Below, one piece after another: positions 46,159 through 55,504 of a stretch of DNA of 64,000 nt. Position 1 is the stretch's first letter; each line of letters starts with the position of its first letter. This DNA comes from Astrocystis sublimbata. Its lineage: Eukaryota > Ascomycota > Sordariomycetes > Xylariales > Xylariaceae. The notes below the pieces were generated by a model that saw only the letters and a program-made list of their open reading frames with translations, searched no databases and was not told the origin of the DNA. The stretch is taken from assembly GCA_022453515.1 (NCBI GenBank), contig JAJNNY010000096.1:30430-94429 (forward strand). Reading direction: 5' to 3'. Made by a program: the position numbers and the translations under genes.

Positions 46159-47289
46159 CTAGCCGAAAATCCCGATTTCTCTCTTCCACAGAGGCGCGAT
46201 ACCTGTCATCAGCTTTGCATTCGGCAAGTAGAAACCACCGACAGTGAGATGACCAGAGCTCCAAACGCAAATCCCAATCCGACGATGATACAATGAAGGC
46301 TGACTAGAGTTCTTACCCTGCCGTTGGAGGAGCAGCAGGCCAACAAACACTGTAGGCTCGTTAATTTGGCCCGTTCTACCACGTCGCCCTAGTAGTAGGA
46401 CTCTGAGTGTGTTGGCAGCGAACGCTTCCGTCAGCCACTGTGCAAGTCCGTCTTGTCTTTTACCTCGCGGAACAATCGTGTACCCCGTCTTCTGATACTC
46501 CGGACACTTTGAGAGTTCAGGTGTTACATCTAGATAGATAGTAACCAGATTGGCGTCAATTATCTGGCCTTTGAGTACTTCGTGGCAAGATAACTGGCTG
46601 ACAACCTTATGGAATTCCACAAATGCGCAGCACGGTCCGTCGAAACGACACCAGACAGTACCTTTCATCCATTTGATCGAAAGAGTACACCTTGAAACCT
46701 CAACGGGGTCGTCAGGGTTATGATCGCGAGCAGCCCGTGTCTTTGTGAATAAGACAAAACGCTGGTTGGGGGGAATGATGGATTTGGTCCTGCTCACGAG
46801 CCAGGCACTTCCAAGTGTAGCGGGCGCCGTGAACACGTGCATTTGACTCAGCACTGGGTGTTCGTACAGCAGATGAGATCCGAGTTGGATCTCAAGTTGT
46901 TCCAAAGACCAGACCTTCCGATGATCGGCTCCTGCGGCTGTGATCCCCACGCGCGCATTGAATATCTGCTGTATCCCATAGATTGCATCCGGCGGGTTGG
47001 TGAATTTACGGCGTCCAGCAGCGAGGTAAGTTGTCAAAGCGCTGTCTTCTGCCAAAGCCTGCATTCCAGAGTCCCGTAGCAGCTCGATGATGGACTTGCA
47101 AAGGACAGGCGGCGCTTGCTCTTTGAATTCAGTAGTTAACATCGGCTCGCAAATTCCTATGAGATCAAACAAGACGGCGGGATTTCCGCTTTCACTTCCA
47201 TACCTCGGCCCTTCCACAATACCCCCATCTCTACCCACCAGAACCGCACCTGTTCGGAGATATGCTTCTTGTAAGCAGGACCCCTGCAT
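46159..47289 (-). pseudogene. HET-domain gene lacking its 5' half, cut by a transposon relic (left copy)
   Basis: The frame encodes up to 376 aa from the first ATG. It starts MQGSCLQEAYLRTGAVLVG, which aligns with SLWTLQEGYLCTHATVLS of the 616-aa paralog, so the gene joins the family only from the LQE of the conserved SLWTLQE motif. The downstream part is whole: DAIYGIQQIF, YEHPVLSQMHVFTAP, GLLLLQRQG, RRIGICVW and a final GIFG. The whole HET core (SHTWG, CIPQD) is missing. The sequence upstream of the first residues is AT-rich transposon relic. Any product would lack the death domain. Confidence 0.85.
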
Positions 47290-47334
47290 CACGACCACCC
47301 CCCATCACGACCAGGCCCTTGGCAACACCACACC

Positions 47335-47653
47335 CACACCTTCCTAAGCTATTTAAACCACTAATACGCTGTTTGAAAGCCGTTTTCTGGTGTTTTTATT
47401 AGTTTCTAGCGTTTATAACCTCTATAACCTCTTTTATTTCCGTATCCTCGCGTTCTGGGATGTTTTTATTGGCGGCTTTGTTTGTATATATAATTCTTTG
47501 GCGCAATTCGCGTTTTGCCTTTCGTATGTGTGTTATATGAGTAAACGATTTATAAAATGCTATTTTAACTATTTTACGCTTGCTTTTATTATTTTTCTTA
47601 ATTTTGGCTTTTAGAATTGCGACCTTTGCTTCTAAAAATGCAATAGTTTAAGC
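47335..47653 (-). mobile_element. AT-rich transposase relic, left copy
   Basis: Read on the minus strand, one frame stays open for about 85 codons: FLEAKVAILKAKIKKN, KSKRKIVKIAFYKSF, HIRKAKRELRQR, EREDTEIKEVIEV. Stops then stand where Gln or Trp codons are plausible. The Lys/Arg-rich helical pattern (LEAK.A.L.AK, KSKRK, I.KA.RE) resembles the C-terminal tail of fungal pogo/Fot1 DDE transposases. AT-richness plus stops fits decay by RIP. Family assignment is tentative. Confidence 0.38.
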
Positions 47654-47717
47654 TTTTTAATCTAAGCTTTATTAGCTTTTATAAAAACAGCTTTTATAAT
47701 AGATTATTAAATAAAAA

Positions 47718-47757
47718 GTAATTACTATTAGCTTTTTATATTAGTTATAGTTATTAG
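47718..47757. other. Asymmetric spacer at the palindrome centre
   Basis: About 40 nt of AT-rich sequence that is not self-complementary in register. It is flanked by AGATTATTAAATAAAA and its reverse complement. The axis is at about 47737.5 for the outer arms. Confidence 0.8.
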
Positions 47758-47821
47758 TTTTATTTAATAATCTATTATAAAAGCTGTTTTTTATAAAAGC
47801 TAATAAAGCTTTAGATTAAAA

Positions 47822-48140
47822 GCTTAAACTATTGCATTTTTAGAAGCAAAGGTCGCAATTCTAAAAGCCAAAATTAAGAAAAATAATAAAAGCAAGCGTA
47901 AAATAGTTAAAATAGCATTTTATAAATCGTTTACTCATATAACACACATACGAAAGGCAAAACGCGAATTGCGCCAAAGAATTATATATACAAACAAAGC
48001 CGCCAATAAAAACATCCCAGAACGCGAGGATACGGAAATAAAAGAGGTTATAGAGGTTATAAACGCTAGAAACTAATAAAAACACCAGAAAACGGCTTTC
48101 AAACAGCGTATTAGTGGTTTAAATAGCTTAGGAAGGTGTG
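47822..48140 (+). mobile_element. AT-rich transposase relic, right copy
   Basis: Mirror of 47335-47653, reading outward from the centre. Homopolymer lengths differ from the left copy only inside about 47676-47812. Same tentative pogo/Fot1 C-terminal assignment. Confidence 0.38.
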
Positions 48141-48185
48141 GGTGTGGTGTTGCCAAGGGCCTGGTCGTGATGGGGGGTGGTCGTG

Positions 48186-49316
48186 ATGCAGGGGTCCTGC
48201 TTACAAGAAGCATATCTCCGAACAGGTGCGGTTCTGGTGGGTAGAGATGGGGGTATTGTGGAAGGGCCGAGGTATGGAAGTGAAAGCGGAAATCCCGCCG
48301 TCTTGTTTGATCTCATAGGAATTTGCGAGCCGATGTTAACTACTGAATTCAAAGAGCAAGCGCCGCCTGTCCTTTGCAAGTCCATCATCGAGCTGCTACG
48401 GGACTCTGGAATGCAGGCTTTGGCAGAAGACAGCGCTTTGACAACTTACCTCGCTGCTGGACGCCGTAAATTCACCAACCCGCCGGATGCAATCTATGGG
48501 ATACAGCAGATATTCAATGCGCGCGTGGGGATCACAGCCGCAGGAGCCGATCATCGGAAGGTCTGGTCTTTGGAACAACTTGAGATCCAACTCGGATCTC
48601 ATCTGCTGTACGAACACCCAGTGCTGAGTCAAATGCACGTGTTCACGGCGCCCGCTACACTTGGAAGTGCCTGGCTCGTGAGCAGGACCAAATCCATCAT
48701 TCCCCCCAACCAGCGTTTTGTCTTATTCACAAAGACACGGGCTGCTCGCGATCATAACCCTGACGACCCCGTTGAGGTTTCAAGGTGTACTCTTTCGATC
48801 AAATGGATGAAAGGTACTGTCTGGTGTCGTTTCGACGGACCGTGCTGCGCATTTGTGGAATTCCATAAGGTTGTCAGCCAGTTATCTTGCCACGAAGTAC
48901 TCAAAGGCCAGATAATTGACGCCAATCTGGTTACTATCTATCTAGATGTAACACCTGAACTCTCAAAGTGTCCGGAGTATCAGAAGACGGGGTACACGAT
49001 TGTTCCGCGAGGTAAAAGACAAGACGGACTTGCACAGTGGCTGACGGAAGCGTTCGCTGCCAACACACTCAGAGTCCTACTACTAGGGCGACGTGGTAGA
49101 ACGGGCCAAATTAACGAGCCTACAGTGTTTGTTGGCCTGCTGCTCCTCCAACGGCAGGGTAAGAACTCTAGTCAGCCTTCATTGTATCATCGTCGGATTG
49201 GGATTTGCGTTTGGAGCTCTGGTCATCTCACTGTCGGTGGTTTCTACTTGCCGAATGCAAAGCTGATGACAGGTATCGCGCCTCTGTGGAAGAGAGAAAT
49301 CGGGATTTTCGGCTAG
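48186..49316 (+). pseudogene. HET-domain gene lacking its 5' half (right copy)
   Basis: Identical mirror of 46159-47289. The frame opens in GTGGTCGTGATG; only the fourth codon is ATG. A near-repeat GGTCGTGATGG / GGTCGTGATGC flanks the relic/HET junction, and HET similarity starts at about 48199. Confidence 0.85.
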
Positions 49317-49510
49317 AGAACATTCAACTGATTACACGGTGAAACGATTGGAGTATGCTATTAACATTTGGAAGTTTCCAATGAACCATCCCGATATCAT
49401 CCAAAGACGAAGTGAAAGAGCAAGGGGCTGTTGACTGGCATCGCGTGTTTTATTCATGTTCTTGTATGTGTAAGACAACTTGAAACGTGATACCTGACAC
49501 GATAAGATGG

Positions 49511-51361
49511 TTAACCAAATATGCCTTCCATCTGAAACCAATTCTCGTCGTTCCCTTTCAGAAGATTCCACAAAGACTGGGCATCTGTGTGAGACTCGAG
49601 TTGGGAATGTATCCAAATGCATATCCCAACTCGACACCAATGCTTCACGCCTGGGTCGGTACTCTCATACAAAAGCAGCCCCGTATTGAATGATTCTTTA
49701 CCAATGTCAGAGCTGCCTAGAAGAAAAACAACCAACGGGGTATTCTGGCTCTTCATGAGTATCCAAGACGCAAGTTCGTCCTGGAGGCGTTGATCAAGGG
49801 AGCTGAGGAGATTGATGTGAGCAAGATGAGGCGGTAGAGGCTCGATGTAGGATCCACGGTCCAATGCAATCATCTGGACAGAGGCTGTCGTAGACATATG
49901 CATTCTCCAATGTGACTGACTAAGCTTGTCGATATATGGTGACTCGTTGGCGAGGCTCCAACCTCTATGTAACGTATCGAAAGCACACGCTTTCCCATTC
50001 AAGTGCGCCCAGAGTTGACCGGATATCTTTTGGGTTGTTATGCAACATAGGGGATGGGCATTGATGTTGATGTTGACATCAAGCCTGTTGCTATTCCAAC
50101 CAAATAGATCGCCCCTCTCCACGATCCGAGGGACGACGGAATCTTCATGGACGCGCCAGCCTCTCCCGCTTATTGGTGGAGTGGTGTGAATAAACATTTG
50201 ACTCAAAATGGGATACGTACGTAGTACCGCCTCCCCGAACTCTTCGTCCAGACTTTCCAATGTGTAGAGTTGATTAGAATGAGGATTCGCCGCTTTGCCT
50301 ACCCTAAAGTCCGGTCCCATAACCTGCATTATACCATAGAAGCGGTCTTCTTCACGTGTGGGTTTCCGCTTCGTAGAAACTGCCAAGAGCCCCATAGGGT
50401 TGTTATACCACAGCGCCGAGACTCCGGTGTCACGGATTATCTGAATCAACCTACAAAGATTGGTGTTGTCTCTTGGAACCCTTGTTCTCTCAGTCCAGTC
50501 CATGATGCGGTTGCAGAGACCAAAGATAAAATTTAAAGAGGCATTTTTGAAGACGATCTGTGTGCCATCGGCACACACTCGCCCCTCTCTTGAGAGAACG
50601 GTAGCGTGGGTACAGAGGTATCCCTCTTGAAGGGTCCACAGCGATTTGAACCAAGGGTCCGCTGTCAAATCTTCCAAAGTCCGAATTGCTAAAGCTACCC
50701 AGTCCCTTTCGTCATACGGACGTGTGAGTTCGTAGGGCTCGTTATGTAATTCCTGGTTGGCCTTGGCTAGATCTTCAAGAAGTTTTTCAAGTTTTTGGTG
50801 TGGAGTATGACTCAGCCACACATAGCAATGTTCAGCATACTGAAAAATGCGCGCTTGTCTCCCTATCTCGGCTGCCTGAACTGGGGAATCCCGCTGTTCG
50901 ATGCAGGCGACATCAAGCCAGATATATTCAAAGGAAGTCTGGTGCCGTTCGAGGAAACGAAGAATGGGCCTTAATAGCCAGTTCGCAGGCGTTTGGCGGA
51001 GAGCTCTATAATTGTCAAACTCATAGTGCTTGTCCACAATACCCGTGGCCTGTCGGATGATATGCCGGAATTGTTCCACATGGAAATGTGCGTCGGGATC
51101 TATGCGGGGTATCGTCCATGGTACGCCACGAATGGGCAGCGGCTTGACATGCGGCTTCTCTAAGACATCCCAGAGGGCATATCTTCCCCATGTATAGGAA
51201 ATGGCGACATACGGCGGATCTCTAGAATGACCATACATGTTGCCAGGACGCCAAGGGTACGATGTCATAGATCGGACGTGGAGCAGGCGCCGAGGCCACC
51301 TTGAGTCATTCTGAAATTCTGGGTGATCCGAATCTATAGCATGTTGGGTAGTGCGGGGCAT
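49511..51361 (-). CDS. HET-domain protein, 616 aa (right copy)
   Basis: Mirror of 44114-45964 with the same predicted protein; HET motifs ISYTWGRY, WLDVACIEQRD and SLWTLQEGY present. Convergent with the truncated paralog. Confidence 0.9.
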   Translation of the reverse strand: MPRTTQHAIDSDHPEFQNDSRWPRRLLHVRSMTSYPWRPGNMYGHSRDPPYVAISYTWGRYALWDVLEKPHVKPLPIRGVPWTIPRIDPDAHFHVEQFRHIIRQATGIVDKHYEFDNYRALRQTPANWLLRPILRFLERHQTSFEYIWLDVACIEQRDSPVQAAEIGRQARIFQYAEHCYVWLSHTPHQKLEKLLEDLAKANQELHNEPYELTRPYDERDWVALAIRTLEDLTADPWFKSLWTLQEGYLCTHATVLSREGRVCADGTQIVFKNASLNFIFGLCNRIMDWTERTRVPRDNTNLCRLIQIIRDTGVSALWYNNPMGLLAVSTKRKPTREEDRFYGIMQVMGPDFRVGKAANPHSNQLYTLESLDEEFGEAVLRTYPILSQMFIHTTPPISGRGWRVHEDSVVPRIVERGDLFGWNSNRLDVNININAHPLCCITTQKISGQLWAHLNGKACAFDTLHRGWSLANESPYIDKLSQSHWRMHMSTTASVQMIALDRGSYIEPLPPHLAHINLLSSLDQRLQDELASWILMKSQNTPLVVFLLGSSDIGKESFNTGLLLYESTDPGVKHWCRVGICIWIHSQLESHTDAQSLWNLLKGNDENWFQMEGIFG

Positions 51362-52209
51362 AGTTTGCTTAGAATGTCGAGTCCTAGCTGGATCGCTTAT
51401 TGGGACCCGGTTGAGTATGATTGTCTCTTTCTAGAGATGAGGCACAGACAAATAGCTGTTGGAGCCAACAGAATGAATTGATTATGGCATGTGCATGCCG
51501 CGATCTGTTGCATTTATACAATTACGCAGGAAAGTCTCGTTTTGAGGCTTGCGACGAGGGGTAAGACATATTAGTAAAGGGGGCCGTGTATCAAATCAGA
51601 AGCATGATCCGTGTACACGATTACATGTAATTTACAGGACAGTGTGCGTTGTCCTATGACCCGATGCCGTTATCATTGAATCAATGACATTAGTATTTCG
51701 ACCATGCTCAAATATATACTGAACCTACATACGGCGATGCGTGCGTGATTTAGGCTGGGACTTTTCTCATGTGTATGCGAGCGATGATAGGTTCTAGATT
51801 CTTCACGGTCGGACTTCGATGCTTTGATCGTCCTAAGTAAGACTCTGTCACGTGCGCGAGTGCTTCATGTGGACCACTATACTCCGCCGCACCATCCTAA
51901 GCTTACCAAGGTAGGCATATGCCGTGGGGTCGCTATTTGCTCTGCTTGCTAGGGCTCCCTAGGCAGAAGCTGTGATCATCCTTAGTATCTATTGTTATGG
52001 ATTTGACAGGTAGTACTATGGGAAAACTTTCTTTATGTCAATGGCCATAGGGGTAGCTTTGATTCATGATCCGAACAAACACCTCCTCTTTTTTTCACCA
52101 TAACTGCCTACCTAAGGTAATCATGTTGAACTTGTTTGCGCGACTATAGTCGGCTCATATAACTACTTACTCTCACAGGGGTTTCGTACCTCGCCGCCCA
52201 AGCCAGCTC
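51362..52209. other. Intergenic, right arm
   Basis: Mirror of 43266-44113; no gene. Confidence 0.5.
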
Positions 52210-54375
52210 CTATATAACCTTAATGTTAATTTTGCGCACCTTGGGGATGGGCCTAGTATTGCCTTCTGAATCGATCTCGATATCATAGGCAAACCAAATG
52301 CCGATCTTGATAAACCTCTTCTTGAAGAACTTGTCATATACACGCTCTAGAATTATGCCCGTCGTTAAGACATGGTCATTATCGCGTTCGCGATATACAG
52401 CCAGGGCGTATTTCTGGGACATGCGTCTAAAGGAAGCAAGCCAGTGACTAATTTCAACTTCGCCCTTGAATCGCTGGCGACCGGGCACCAACGCGTACAC
52501 GTTAGCGCGTAATTTAAACGATTTTCCTGGATGGGATGCGACCACACAAGCGTTGGGTATGTCCACGCTACCATCTGTGCAGATCTGCCAGCTCATCACT
52601 TCATCTGGTGTAATCATATATGCGTGACCCTGATGAGGCATGAAACGCTGTCTGCGTATATCTTGAGTGAAAGGCATCAGAGTTGCCTCGAGTTCAGTCC
52701 ATGTCAACCTCTTGGTGATCAGGCCGTAGCCATAAAAGTCATCTGCGAGGTTCGTGAAGTCGGCAACTACAAAGAAAGGACCGCCGAACCTCTCAATGAC
52801 TTCCTTGATGAATTCGACGGGGTACCGCTCATGAACGAAGGTTGAGACAAGCTGCTTGGGCGTCGTGGATACCGTCCGTTGACGGAACGCGGTATACCAC
52901 AGCGTGGTACCCAGAGCGGACATGATAGCCAAAGCCCTGTTAGCGTCTTCACAGTACCTTTGATTTCCGAAGCTAAGGACGTCGATTGGTGACATGTCGT
53001 TCAACTTATGAAGCGCGGTTTTAGTGAATATCGCCACGACTTCAAATACTGCTAGCGGCAAATCGAAAAACCGTGGAATACTTGGTAATATGGCATTCAT
53101 CAATGCAACGATCGAATCCAATGTTACTGCACAAGACAGCGGAGATCTCGGCTCGTCCACGAAGACATCCCAATCTGCGTTACAGAGAGCCAAGTCTGGT
53201 CGAAGACATGTTTCTTGTAGAGTCCAGAGCGAAGTGAACCAACCATCTGGGATCATATACTTCCGACACGAACCTTCTTCTCGCCAAAAAAAAAGAGTTG
53301 TTGGTGTCAGACTTGCCTCGTCGATCAAGTGGGCCATACCTGTGGTCTGGCTGGCCGTTGCCGCTGAATCCACATTTTGGGAAAGCAGTACTCTGTCACC
53401 ACCAGGAGCCTCTACTTCCATTGATGTTAAATAGCGGCTGCTAAGCCAATTAACTGCTTGACGGAGTCCAGTCCAATCTCGTATTCTATTGAACCATATG
53501 GTGGCCCATTTCGCAGACGTAAATATTGTGGCTTGTCGCGCAATCTCGGTGGCTTGGAGTTCGGATCCATCCTGTGGGATACAGACTAGGTCAAACCAAA
53601 CATACTCAGTTTCGAACGGTACACGTGAAAGGATATCTGGAAGAGTCGTTACGTCGAATATGGTGTTTTGGGGAACACGCCACGGTACCCCCTGAACGCG
53701 GACTGAGTCTACCGAGGTGCGCCACCGACCCCATGTGTGACTGACTACGAGGTAGTCGGCCCCTCCGGCGGGACATTCGACGGTGCGTCTGAGTCGAATG
53801 TTCCAGAGGTAGTGCGGATACTCACGACCTCGCTGTGTTGGATTGAGCCATGGGCAGAACTCCATGGAAGCCGAAACTGGCGGCTCTTTCACTCGGGATT
53901 TTCTAGATTCAGCTTGCGGATTGTTTGCTAGCAGACCGGCATACGAGGCAAACGCTAATCGATGAGCAGCCGCAATCACCGAGGCCTCCTGACGAAATCG
54001 TGGGCCATTGTCTCCCATTATCAACCTCGAGAACTCCCATAGCCAGAGGCGAAAAAGCTTATGACGATAGCCCCCCTTCTGGTCAAACTGAGGTAATTGG
54101 GTTGCCTTAGGTTCGGCGAACCACGACTGCAACTCATGGTCACTGACGGACTCCTCGTAGTGCCACCACTCGACAAGCAACGAGAGCGATTTGCTTTGCT
54201 CAGAAGAGAGTGAAGACCGGATCGTAGCTCCGCTTTGTTTTTCAATACAAGCGGCGAAACAGTTCCTCCAGGCTTGGACCAACATAACGTCCGGAGGCCC
54301 ATGATTGGTCATGCCTGGAAATTTTTGGCCCAAGCTCATTCGAAGAGGTACACGATGCCGTACCGGCACAAGCAT
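52210..54375 (-). CDS. HET-domain protein, 721 aa (right copy)
   Basis: Mirror of 41100-43265 with the same predicted protein; HET motifs VSHTWGRW, WFDLVCIPQD and SLWTLQETC present. Confidence 0.9.
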   Translation of the reverse strand: MLVPVRHRVPLRMSLGQKFPGMTNHGPPDVMLVQAWRNCFAACIEKQSGATIRSSLSSEQSKSLSLLVEWWHYEESVSDHELQSWFAEPKATQLPQFDQKGGYRHKLFRLWLWEFSRLIMGDNGPRFRQEASVIAAAHRLAFASYAGLLANNPQAESRKSRVKEPPVSASMEFCPWLNPTQRGREYPHYLWNIRLRRTVECPAGGADYLVVSHTWGRWRTSVDSVRVQGVPWRVPQNTIFDVTTLPDILSRVPFETEYVWFDLVCIPQDGSELQATEIARQATIFTSAKWATIWFNRIRDWTGLRQAVNWLSSRYLTSMEVEAPGGDRVLLSQNVDSAATASQTTGMAHLIDEASLTPTTLFFWREEGSCRKYMIPDGWFTSLWTLQETCLRPDLALCNADWDVFVDEPRSPLSCAVTLDSIVALMNAILPSIPRFFDLPLAVFEVVAIFTKTALHKLNDMSPIDVLSFGNQRYCEDANRALAIMSALGTTLWYTAFRQRTVSTTPKQLVSTFVHERYPVEFIKEVIERFGGPFFVVADFTNLADDFYGYGLITKRLTWTELEATLMPFTQDIRRQRFMPHQGHAYMITPDEVMSWQICTDGSVDIPNACVVASHPGKSFKLRANVYALVPGRQRFKGEVEISHWLASFRRMSQKYALAVYRERDNDHVLTTGIILERVYDKFFKKRFIKIGIWFAYDIEIDSEGNTRPIPKVRKINIKVI

Positions 54376-55504
54376 TTTAGTTTAGCCGATTGGAGAAGTC
54401 GTCCCTTTTCCTACAAATCGGGAAGGCAGTGGAAGCCGAGCAACAACTCGCAGGAAGCTCCAGACGCGACTCTTAGGCCTCAGTTTAAGTAGTTTAAAGC
54501 CCGTAGATGCGAGATTGATGAACGTAAGTTACGTGGTCATTTCTCAAAGGTGCACTTAGAGTCCGGGAATGTAATCGAGTCTCCGCTGTTGACTGGGTAT
54601 GTATATCCCGACGAACACGTATGTTATAAGCTGACTGATAGCAAGGCTTGTCATGACCATCAATCAATCACGGGGCTCCCTCACGTTTTTACAGAAGGCA
54701 GCTAAGTCGTGTTTGACGTAATTGGAAAGATTAAGGCAAACCCCTGCGCTGGCTAGGTAATTATAAGCCACGGAACGCCGAACACATGTAATTAACGAAT
54801 TGAATATCACCAAAGCGGGGGCTGTGTTGGGGGCCATGCAGAAAACTGCAGACCTAGCTAGTGCTTACGATCGAGGAGGCCGAAGTTGCGGGCTGTCCGG
54901 TTTCATCGAATGGCATTTTCTAGCAACAAGGCTTATCACTGATTCCCTCGATCTGCATGAAATTTCCAAACGAGGTTCTCTGCCATGTCGTCCACTGGCG
55001 TATAGGCCTCAGCGCCAATCGAATATGTCTCCGAACCATTGATTAACATCTTCGCTTGCGACAAATAAGCTAGCTCTCGGCCATATGTTGAATTATAAGG
55101 CATTTGGGCGAACATAGTGTGCTATTACATAAGGATTAAATATAGCTATATAAATTGTGTGTAGCAGTGGTCTTTATTATGTTGTCGAGTAAACAAGTTA
55201 TATTAGGATACTAGGAAATGAGCAACTAATTATGTACTACAGGAAACGAAGCGCATATAACCGAGGCGTCAAATAGCTGCATTGCTTTCTCAAACTGTTC
55301 CTAACAATTGGTTAGATGATTGAGACGCTGGTGATTGGTTGCTGACTTTCGTTTTTCCAGGGGCTTGACCCCTCTTCTTATTCCTTTGCACCTCACGAAG
55401 AAAGCACATCCGTGTGATCATGTCCTAGCTCGCTTGTTCTCGCGATACGGCCCCGGCTAGTTTACCCATTCCGACTCTCACACTTCCTACGCGTTACATG
55501 ACTG
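54376..55504. promoter_or_regulatory. Divergent intergenic region between two HET genes (right arm)
   Basis: Mirror of 39971-41099. It lies between the ATG codons at 54375 and 55505, both reading away from it. Confidence 0.4.

Larger units (their letters stand above)
31475..47737 (+). repeat. Left arm of a giant inverted repeat (palindrome), at least 16.26 kb
   Basis: Every feature here has a reverse-complement partner at coordinates summing to 95,475, up to the last base of the window (31475 pairs with 64000). Mirrored predicted proteins are the same length and sequence (721, 616, 439, 379, 322, 113 aa and others), so there is no net insertion or deletion over 16 kb. The only differences I found are three single-base homopolymer changes within about 85 bp of the centre, plus the central spacer. 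The true outer boundary lies outside the window. Confidence 0.97.

Noticed and set aside
47390..47614. 74-codon hydrophobic Phe/Tyr-rich frame that looks like a membrane protein
   Set aside because: It is antisense to the transposase relic in AT-rich DNA, where Phe/Tyr/Leu codons arise by composition; its mirror at 47861-48085 is the same artefact.
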